From assembly GCA_038259855.1 (NCBI GenBank), contig JBBSOJ010000029.1, positions 1 through 19,944 of the forward strand: a DNA stretch of 19,944 nucleotides, written 5' to 3'. This DNA is from JBPOFM01 sp038259855 (lineage in GTDB: Bacteria; Bacteroidota; Bacteroidia; Flavobacteriales; Flavobacteriaceae). Position 1 is the stretch's first letter; the number at the start of each line of letters is the position of its first letter. This document shows positions 1 through 6,211 of the stretch, in pieces. Made by a program: the position numbers and the translations under genes. The notes below the pieces were generated by a model. It was not told the DNA's origin, made no database searches, and saw nothing but the letters and a program-made list of their open reading frames with translations.

Positions 1-1
1 C

Positions 2-1267
2 TCTCCGTATGCCAATTTTTATGAGTGGTATTTAAATGGTTTTGCAATTCCTGATTCAAACTCCGAGACTCATTCAGTGACGGAATCTGGAATCTATCAA
101 GTGATTGCCAATGGTGATGTTTGTGAAGATTTAGCATTCTCGCTTCAGGTTGAGGTCAATCTTGGAGTATCTCCAATTGCCAATGCTGCTGAGGATTTAG
201 TAACGTGTGATGATGTTTCTGGCGATGATTTCGAAGATTTTGATTTGGATTCTCAAACGACCACCATTTTGGGAACCCAAGATAGTTCATTGGTGAACGT
301 AACCTATCACTTATCACAGACAGATGCAATCACAAATACGGGTGCTTTAAGCTCGCCTTATACTAATATCACGAATCCACAAACCATTTGGGTCCGAATA
401 GAGGATGCTGATGCGACATTTTGTATTGCAACGACAAGTTTTGATTTGATCATATCAGGACCTATCCCAACAGCGACGTCATCTGACATCACGTTATGTG
501 ACGATACTTCTGGCGATGGACTTGTGTCATTCGATTTGACAGACAATAACGCAAACATTTTGAATGGTCAGAATGCTGCAGACTTTACTGTTAGCTACTA
601 CGTATCGGAAGAAGACGCTAATGCAGGTGTTGGCGCTTTACCGTCACCATTTACTAACACTGTAAATCCACAAACTATCTGGGCGCGTGTAGATAATAAT
701 ACTGCTGTAGATTGTTTCGCTGTTATCGATTTTGATCTTATCGCTGGAGAACTGCCAGTTACAACTTTTGCAACAGATTTTGAGTATCAAGTGTGTCCTA
801 ATGCTACACAACCGATATTTATAACAGCAACGCCGCAAAATTATTCGGCATCTGAAGTATCGATTGTATGGTATCAAGATGGAGGTGTTATAGCGGGTGA
901 GAATGATTTTGTTCTTCCAGTTCTAACAAGTGGACTTTATGAAATTGAAGTGACTTTCAACGCTACAGGATGTACAGATATCGTTTCACAAAATATCATT
1001 GAGTTGGAAAGTTGTGTAATTCCTCAAGGAATCTCTCCAAATGGAGATATGAGAAATGACACTTTTGATTTAAGAAATTTCGACGTTACCAGACTTGAGA
1101 TCTATAATAGAAATGGAACTTTAGTATACTCTAGAGATAATTATACCAACGAATGGGTTGGTCAGGCAGACAATGGCGATGAGCTTCCGGTAGGAACGTA
1201 TTTCTATACGATGGTCTACGAGGGTGGTGCTAAAACCAAAAGCTCTTGGGTATACTTAAATAAATAA
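2..1267 (+). CDS. Adhesin-like T9SS cargo protein, type B C-terminal sorting domain (5'-truncated by the window edge)
   Basis: The reading frame is open to the left edge, so the GTG at 77 is not the real start and the N terminus lies outside the window. Visible order: part of an Ig-like domain, two ~97-residue repeats each opening with a CDD-x-SGD-type acidic motif followed by FDL and ending in an NPQTIW...F-DL pattern, then a second Ig-like domain, then a C-terminal module beginning near CVIPQGISPNGD and ending in WVYLNK. That ending is the gliding-motility/type B T9SS sorting domain (CHU_C, TIGR04131-like), which directs secretion and surface attachment. The acidic repeats may bind Ca2+ (inference). 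It lies 32 bp upstream of a PorP/SprF-family gene with no terminator between, so the two are probably co-transcribed. This is the SprB position in the flavobacterial sprB/sprF arrangement, but the protein need not be SprB itself. The class is clear; the ligand is unknown. Confidence 0.9.
   Translation, partial: SPYANFYEWYLNGFAIPDSNSETHSVTESGIYQVIANGDVCEDLAFSLQVEVNLGVSPIANAAEDLVTCDDVSGDDFEDFDLDSQTTTILGTQDSSLVNVTYHLSQTDAITNTGALSSPYTNITNPQTIWVRIEDADATFCIATTSFDLIISGPIPTATSSDITLCDDTSGDGLVSFDLTDNNANILNGQNAADFTVSYYVSEEDANAGVGALPSPFTNTVNPQTIWARVDNNTAVDCFAVIDFDLIAGELPVTTFATDFEYQVCPNATQPIFITATPQNYSASEVSIVWYQDGGVIAGENDFVLPVLTSGLYEIEVTFNATGCTDIVSQNIIELESCVIPQGISPNGDMRNDTFDLRNFDVTRLEIYNRNGTLVYSRDNYTNEWVGQADNGDELPVGTYFYTMVYEGGAKTKSSWVYLNK
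203..781 (+). repeat. Two tandem ~97-residue coding repeats in the left-edge adhesin
   Basis: Aligning the cysteine codons at 206 and 497 gives a period of 291 nt (97 codons). Both copies share CDD-x-SGD near the start, FDL about ten residues later, a VTY/VSY strand, A-x(n)-GAL-x-SP, a TN-x(2)-NPQTIW block and a final C-x(n)-FDLI strand. The pattern is common in flavobacterial secreted T9SS proteins. More copies may lie upstream of the window. Confidence 0.75.
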
Positions 1268-1299
1268 AAAAAGGAACGATAAAGAACCAAACAAATAAC

Positions 1300-2202
1300 A
1301 TGAAAAAACTACTTATCATCTTGATAATGCTGATTGCCTTTAATATGCAAGGCCAGCAAGACCCGCAATATACGCAGTACATGTACAACATGAACGTCTT
1401 GAATCCTGCTTATGCTGGTTCAAAAGAAAACCTTTCGTTCGGACTTTTGTACCGCACACAGTGGACAGGCTTAGATGGGGCTCCTAAAACGGCTACATTC
1501 TTCGGTCATACCCCGATAAATGATAAAATGGGAGCTGGTCTATCCGTGATAACAGATGAGATCGGACCAGTCAGAGAGACAAATGCCTATGCGGATTTCT
1601 CATATACTTTAAGATTTGCAGGTGAGCATCGACTGGCTTTCGGTATTAAAGCAGGCGCCACGTTTCATGATATCGGTCTTGCAGGACTTGATCTCATCGA
1701 TGAGGGCGATCCGTTTTTTAATGATGTTTCTGGAGCGACTCCTAACGTTGGCGCGGGCGTGTTCTATTATACAGATAATTACTATCTTGCTTTTTCTGTT
1801 CCTAATATCTTGAGTTCTGTGAAATTAAATGCACAGGGCACAGAGTATGGCACTGAAACAAGTCATTACTTCTTAACGGGTGGATATGTATTCCAACTTT
1901 CAGAAAATACAAAATTGAAGCCTTCATTTTTAGTAAAGTCAGCGTTCTCTGCTCCAACGTCTTTTGATGCGAATATTAATGCGCTTTTCTACGAAAAATT
2001 TGAAATTGGTGCTTCATACAGACTGGATGATTCATTTTCGGGATTGGTCAATTTCGCGATTACACCAAATATCAGAATCGGTTATGCTTATGATAATGTA
2101 ACTTCTGACATTAGAAGGTATGCGCCAGCATCTCATGAGATCATGCTTTTATTCGATTTGAACTTCGCAAGAAAAATTTCGCGCTCACCAAGATATTTCT
2201 AA
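1300..2202 (+). CDS. PorP/SprF family type IX secretion membrane protein
   Basis: A 300-residue protein with a Sec signal peptide (residues 1 to about 19) followed directly by the family hallmark QDPQYTQYM-YNMN-x-LNPAYAGS. The rest is a run of alternating amphipathic strands ending in ...ARKISRSPRYF, as expected for an outer-membrane beta-barrel of the PorP/SprF family (TIGR03519); the length is normal. In Flavobacterium johnsoniae SprF is needed to secrete the adjacent SprB adhesin, and family members are encoded beside type B sorting-domain cargo. That matches this gene's place between the adhesin (32-bp gap) and the OmpA-like gene (18-bp gap). I infer it is the dedicated outer-membrane partner of the upstream cargo. 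The gene symbol is left blank because many paralogues usually occur per genome. Confidence 0.93.
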   Translation: MKKLLIILIMLIAFNMQGQQDPQYTQYMYNMNVLNPAYAGSKENLSFGLLYRTQWTGLDGAPKTATFFGHTPINDKMGAGLSVITDEIGPVRETNAYADFSYTLRFAGEHRLAFGIKAGATFHDIGLAGLDLIDEGDPFFNDVSGATPNVGAGVFYYTDNYYLAFSVPNILSSVKLNAQGTEYGTETSHYFLTGGYVFQLSENTKLKPSFLVKSAFSAPTSFDANINALFYEKFEIGASYRLDDSFSGLVNFAITPNIRIGYAYDNVTSDIRRYAPASHEIMLLFDLNFARKISRSPRYF

Positions 2203-2220
2203 CAGATAAGCTAAAAAAAA

Positions 2221-4137
2221 ATGAAAAAACTCAACATATTTATTACTCTTACCATCTTGGTTTGTTCAAATTTAGTTGCTCAAAACAAAGATACCAAGAA
2301 AGCTGATAAGCACTTTAATGAACTAGAATTCGTAGATGCAGCTAAAGATTACGAAAAACTAGTAGAGGAAGGAAAGGCTGATGCATACGTATATGGTCGA
2401 CTTGCAGAGTCCTATTATAATGTCTTTGATACAAAGAAGGCGGAACAATATTATTACCAAGCATTAGAAGGAAATCCTGCTCCTGAATCCGAAATGGTAT
2501 ATAAGTACGCACAGATGCTTAAAGCCAATGGTAAATATGCACAATCCAATGATTGGATGCAACGATTTGCCGACATACGTCCAAGCGATCAAAGAGCGAT
2601 GGCTTTTAAAGCGGATCCTGACTATATTCCAAAGATCTTACAACGTGGTAAAAAATTCAGGGTCGAGAATATGGATTTGAATACAGAATATTCTGATTTT
2701 GGTGGGACTTTAAAAGATGGTAAGCTATACATTACATCTGCAAGGGATATTACTGGTAAAACATATGGCTGGAATGCTCAACCATTTTTGGATGTTTTTG
2801 TCTCAACAAAAAACAGTGAAGGTGGTTATGATGAGCCACAAACGTTAAAAGGTAAAATCAATACAAGCTATCATGAAGGTATTGTTGCCTTCAGTCCCGA
2901 TGGTAAAACCATGTATTTTTCTAGAGAAAGCTTTTTTGAAAAAGAGTTTGTAAAAGACACCTTATCAAGAAACAAACTAGGATCTGTTCATTTATATAAG
3001 GCAACGTCAATCGGAGAAGACAAGTGGGATAATGTAGAAGCTCTAAATGTTACTGAAGACTATTCAGCAAAAAACCCATCTGTTAGTAAAGATGGAAAAA
3101 CGCTTTATTTTTCTTCAGATATGCCAAGTGGTTTTGGACTTTTTGATATTTACAAAGCACCCATCAACGAAGATGGAACACTAGGAGAAGCTATGAATTT
3201 GGGTCAAACTGTCAATACAGAAGGTCAGGAGATGTTTCCGTTTATCAGTGATGATAACATCCTATACTTTTCTTCCAATGGTCATTTAGGTCTTGGTGGT
3301 CTTGACGTATTTTTCACGAAGGAGATTGATGGTAAAATGACACCTATTCGAAATGTCGGCATTCCAATTAGTAGTAATTCGGATGACTTTGCATTCCATG
3401 TCGATGACGCTAGTGGTGAGGGCTTTGTGTCTTCCAATCGTGAAGGTGGTAAAGGAAGTGACGATATTTACCGTACAATGAGGTTAGAGCCAATTTGTGA
3501 TGTGTTGGTTATGGCTAACGTTGTGGATGACAAGACAGGGAACCCTGTGAGCGGCGCTATGGTAACACTTTATGATGATAAGGGCAATAAGGTTGTCAGC
3601 AAAGAAACCAATGAAGAGGGTATTGCTGAATTTATCGTGGAATGTGATGAGAATACAGAATTAGAAGTCGTTGTAGACGGTTTTGAAAGCAAAAGGGTAC
3701 CAGTCAAAGGAACACAAGAAACTGAAAATACAGTCACGATTTCTTTAGATCCCATTGATAACATCATCGCTGATGGTAGAATAGAATTGGCACCGATCTA
3801 TTTTGATTTCGACAAATCGAATATTACATCTGAAGCAGCATTTGAATTGGATAAATTGGTGCAAGTCATGAATAAATACCCAGAGATGGTTATTGATGTT
3901 ACGTCACATTCTGATAGTAGAGGATCTGCTTCTTACAATCTTAGATTATCTGATAGACGCGCCAAAACAACAGTGCAATATGTCATTTCTAAAGGAATCG
4001 ATAAATCTAGAATCAAAGGTGAAGGTAAAGGTGAAACAGCTCCTAAAGTTGAGTGTGGAACGGGTTGTACAGACGAAGAGTTCGCTATGAACCGCCGTTC
4101 AGAATTCATCATTGTAGAGAAAAACGCAACGGAATAA
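2221..4137 (+). CDS. OmpA family protein with TPR, PD40 beta-propeller and regulatory-like domains
   Basis: A 638-residue envelope protein. Order: signal peptide 1-20; TPR-like helices about 25-115 (AKDYEKLVEEGKADAYVYGRLAESYY and following); a WD40/PD40-type propeller about 140-410 with repeated FSPDGKTMYFSR, VSKDGKTLYFSSD and ISDDNILYFSSN blades; a carboxypeptidase-regulatory/Cna-B-like beta domain about 425-513; and an OmpA C-terminal peptidoglycan-binding domain about 523-633 with YFDFDKSN, HSDSRGS, NLRLSDRRA and NRRSEF. The OmpA domain should anchor the outer-membrane complex to peptidoglycan. It ends the T9SS-associated trio, starts 18 bp after the PorP/SprF gene, and is followed by a strong terminator. 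The architecture resembles PorE-type and other T9SS-linked OmpA proteins, but placement beside cargo rather than core porKLMN genes suggests an accessory paralogue. Confidence 0.93.
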   Translation: MKKLNIFITLTILVCSNLVAQNKDTKKADKHFNELEFVDAAKDYEKLVEEGKADAYVYGRLAESYYNVFDTKKAEQYYYQALEGNPAPESEMVYKYAQMLKANGKYAQSNDWMQRFADIRPSDQRAMAFKADPDYIPKILQRGKKFRVENMDLNTEYSDFGGTLKDGKLYITSARDITGKTYGWNAQPFLDVFVSTKNSEGGYDEPQTLKGKINTSYHEGIVAFSPDGKTMYFSRESFFEKEFVKDTLSRNKLGSVHLYKATSIGEDKWDNVEALNVTEDYSAKNPSVSKDGKTLYFSSDMPSGFGLFDIYKAPINEDGTLGEAMNLGQTVNTEGQEMFPFISDDNILYFSSNGHLGLGGLDVFFTKEIDGKMTPIRNVGIPISSNSDDFAFHVDDASGEGFVSSNREGGKGSDDIYRTMRLEPICDVLVMANVVDDKTGNPVSGAMVTLYDDKGNKVVSKETNEEGIAEFIVECDENTELEVVVDGFESKRVPVKGTQETENTVTISLDPIDNIIADGRIELAPIYFDFDKSNITSEAAFELDKLVQVMNKYPEMVIDVTSHSDSRGSASYNLRLSDRRAKTTVQYVISKGIDKSRIKGEGKGETAPKVECGTGCTDEEFAMNRRSEFIIVEKNATE

Positions 4138-4175
4138 ACATACGTCAGCATAGAAAAACAAGCTGATATTTTAAA

Positions 4176-4215
4176 ATCAAAAAGCCAGAACAATTCTTTG
4201 TTCTGGCTTTTTGAT
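4176..4215. terminator. Perfect 18-bp inverted repeat, bidirectional terminator
   Basis: Arms 4176-4193 and 4198-4215 are perfectly complementary around a TTCT loop. The GC core (GCCAGAAC/GTTCTGGC) is flanked by five A on one side and five T on the other, so it can act as an intrinsic terminator in both directions. On the plus strand it ends the adhesin/PorP/OmpA operon 38 bp after the stop codon. On the minus strand it lies about 115 bp beyond the stop of the small membrane-protein gene. Confidence 0.85.
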
Positions 4216-4330
4216 TGCGTTATGGTTTGACAGAATAAAGTAAGATGTTTGAAAACACTACGGATTCATGCGAGTGGATCTCGTTCAATCTATCTTGAAC
4301 TTAATGATAGCATGCTAGCCAACTCATTCG

Positions 4331-4708
4331 CTACAAACGTTGAATCAGTAAAAAAGAAAACAACAGGCATGCTGTTGGAATGATCCAAAAAATCCAGATG
4401 TTTGACACCGTTTTTGATCCTTTTGTGATTTTAGTGTTTAGAACTTTACGCTTTTTTCCCGTATAATATATCCAATTGCGGAAAATCAAGATCACTATTA
4501 ACACACTATAGATTCCAAGCGCTTTTGAATTTGATATGAGCGTTACCTTCATCTGACCAAAGAATAAAAGAAAAAAGCTCCCTAGTAATAAAAGAAGTGA
4601 TATCTGTAAAAAAAGAATATATGCTAGAGCAATATCATTCGCCTTACTTTTATAGCGAGGTTTATAATATTGAAATATTTTGTAAAAAATAGGATCGAAT
4701 TGTTCCAT
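4331..4708 (-). CDS. Small hypothetical membrane protein
   Basis: I do not recognise this family. From the ATG at 4708 the product is 125 residues: a short basic/aromatic N terminus (MEQFDPIFYKIFQYYKPRYK), then three hydrophobic stretches suited to membrane helices (IALAYILFLQISLLLLLGSF; a second around LGIYSVLIVILIF; a third in WIFWIIPTACLLFSFLL), with a basic stretch (YYTGKKRKVLNTKITKGSK) between the second and third. The frame extends upstream to a GTG at 4729, but that codon lies inside the terminator stem at 4719-4743, so the ATG at 4708 is preferred. It has no own promoter region: the T-tract of that terminator ends 10 bp before the start. It may be expressed by read-through from the TonB-receptor operon. 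No function can be assigned. Confidence 0.65.
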   Translation of the reverse strand: MEQFDPIFYKIFQYYKPRYKSKANDIALAYILFLQISLLLLLGSFFLLFFGQMKVTLISNSKALGIYSVLIVILIFRNWIYYTGKKRKVLNTKITKGSKTVSNIWIFWIIPTACLLFSFLLIQRL

Positions 4709-4718
4709 ATGTTGGCAT

Positions 4719-4743
4719 AAAAAAACCACATCTCATGATGTGG
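4719..4743 (-). terminator. Rho-independent terminator after the DUF5689 lipoprotein gene
   Basis: On the minus strand a 7-bp stem (CCACATC/GATGTGG, arms 4743-4737 and 4732-4726) with loop ATGA is followed by seven T (4725-4719). It begins 24 bp after the stop of the gene ending at 4768 and stops 10 bp before the ATG of the next minus-strand gene. It is therefore both the terminator of the TBDT/lipoprotein operon and the leader of the small membrane-protein gene. Confidence 0.75.
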
Positions 4744-4767
4744 CTTGTAAATATAGGTTATTTATGC

Positions 4768-6189
4768 TCATTGAGCATCAATTGAAATATCATCGAGCTC
4801 ATAGGTGCCATCAAAATCTTCATCAGAACTACCTTGGTATTTAAACGCCACGTTAATTATACCCGACAAACAATCAAGTGAAATTGGCCCTGAATTAATC
4901 CAATCACCAAAAAAGTCAGAATCCTGTACAATGGTGGCGTCGACAATTGGTTTCCAGGAGGCCAAATTTACGCCTGCGACGGTACCATCCCAATTGTCGG
5001 AATATAAGACAACCAATGTGCTGGAATCAGAAAAACTATTTGAAGTTTTAAATCTTAAGGTCTCGTTGGTGGTTGTATCCAAATCAACGGCAGGCGTAAT
5101 CAACCACGCAACATTTGAATCACCATTAGAAAAACGGCCGCTGCACCTAGCAGATTTTCCTAAAGAGGCATTGGTACCGGTGGCAGTGTATGCTTCCCAT
5201 CCAGTTGATCCCGCTTCGATATAATTTGTCCAGCCATTTCCTGTGATTAAGGTGTTTAAAGTCTGCGTTTCAAAATTGTCAATAAATAAATTGGAAGTAC
5301 CTACAGTTGATTCTAGCCCACATCCACAGCGCTCATCTGTATCAAAAGTGATATCTTCGGGTGAATTGATATACATGGTATAGAATGTATCGAAGAAATT
5401 GCGCGTCAATACGCCTTTAATGCTACCTTGATTTGCAGGAAGTAACAAGCCTTTAAAATCGGAAAAGGTACTAGTGCTTAAAATGACAGAGCCGCCTTCA
5501 GTACAATTTTGAAGGAGGCGTTCTCCATCAAACTCATCATCGTCTTCGGCAGCAAATGTTTTGGGATTATCACCAAGAACTTCACTGGCACCAAATTGAA
5601 CATTGTTCAATTGTATATATAAGCTCTCTAACTCGTTAGAAAAGTCATTGATGTCAACAACCAATGGAACTATTGATGCTACTTCAGGTGTGCGAATCAA
5701 GTGTTCAGTCATTTTAGCTCCCGAGATTTTCTCGATGCGTTCACCATCCCTTCTGCCGATCGTAATGACGCCATTACTTACTCCAGCAGATAATCCATCC
5801 AATTTTACGTAAATTTTTCTACCAAAATTATAAATTGTAAAAAGCGGACTCACGTCAATCTGTACATTAATACCAGCTGTTGGGTTTTCTGGTCTATCTT
5901 GTAAAATCAATTCCTCGAAAAAATTACCGGCTTCATCACTGGAAATGACATAGCCCAGCATATACGTGTTTGTTGCTTCAAACGTAATAATCGCATCCAT
6001 GTTATTATTGCCGATATTAGCCTGGTTTACTGACCCCAATACGGCATCGATATCAATGATTGTTCCAGGAATAACGGGGTCTGCAACAACAGTATCAGGA
6101 ACTTTAAAATCATCATCTTGTACGCAACCGCAAAATGATATTACCGATACAACAAACATTATAATTAGATTCCATTTAGATGTTTTCAT
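4768..6189 (-). CDS. DUF5689-type surface lipoprotein with C-terminal choice-of-anchor-J-like domain
   Basis: A 473-residue protein with a lipoprotein signal peptide: hydrophobic run, then FCGC with Cys22 as the likely lipidated residue. VQDDDF follows, an acidic stretch like the lipoprotein export signals that send Bacteroidota lipoproteins to the cell surface. Residues about 40-290 match the DUF5689 type as I recall it; the pattern GYVISSD-x(n)-ELILQD-x(n)-INVQIDV-x(n)-RKIYVKLDGL-x(n)-GVITIG looks like an OB fold, with a second similar stretch about 190-280. Residues 298-473 form a jelly-roll/choice-of-anchor-J-like domain (FIDNFET, GW, WLITPAVDL, YELDDISI). It starts 22 bp after the TBDT stop, so the two are one operon; I infer it is the receptor's surface partner, the place SusD takes in glycan systems. 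Nucleic-acid binding by the OB-like part is inference. Confidence 0.8.
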   Translation of the reverse strand: MKTSKWNLIIMFVVSVISFCGCVQDDDFKVPDTVVADPVIPGTIIDIDAVLGSVNQANIGNNNMDAIITFEATNTYMLGYVISSDEAGNFFEELILQDRPENPTAGINVQIDVSPLFTIYNFGRKIYVKLDGLSAGVSNGVITIGRRDGERIEKISGAKMTEHLIRTPEVASIVPLVVDINDFSNELESLYIQLNNVQFGASEVLGDNPKTFAAEDDDEFDGERLLQNCTEGGSVILSTSTFSDFKGLLLPANQGSIKGVLTRNFFDTFYTMYINSPEDITFDTDERCGCGLESTVGTSNLFIDNFETQTLNTLITGNGWTNYIEAGSTGWEAYTATGTNASLGKSARCSGRFSNGDSNVAWLITPAVDLDTTTNETLRFKTSNSFSDSSTLVVLYSDNWDGTVAGVNLASWKPIVDATIVQDSDFFGDWINSGPISLDCLSGIINVAFKYQGSSDEDFDGTYELDDISIDAQ

Positions 6190-6211
6190 GGGTGTTTATC
6201 AATTTTAAATT

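Noticed and set aside
4271..4300. Two adjacent small hairpins (CGAG/CTCG and GTTCAA/TTGAAC) between the OmpA gene and the small membrane-protein gene.
   Set aside because: Stems of four and six bases without a T-tract or tRNA-like arrangement; expected by chance in this composition.
4805..5224. A 139-codon plus-strand frame opposite the DUF5689 lipoprotein gene.
   Set aside because: Antisense shadow of a clearly coding frame; no signal peptide, domain or promoter.
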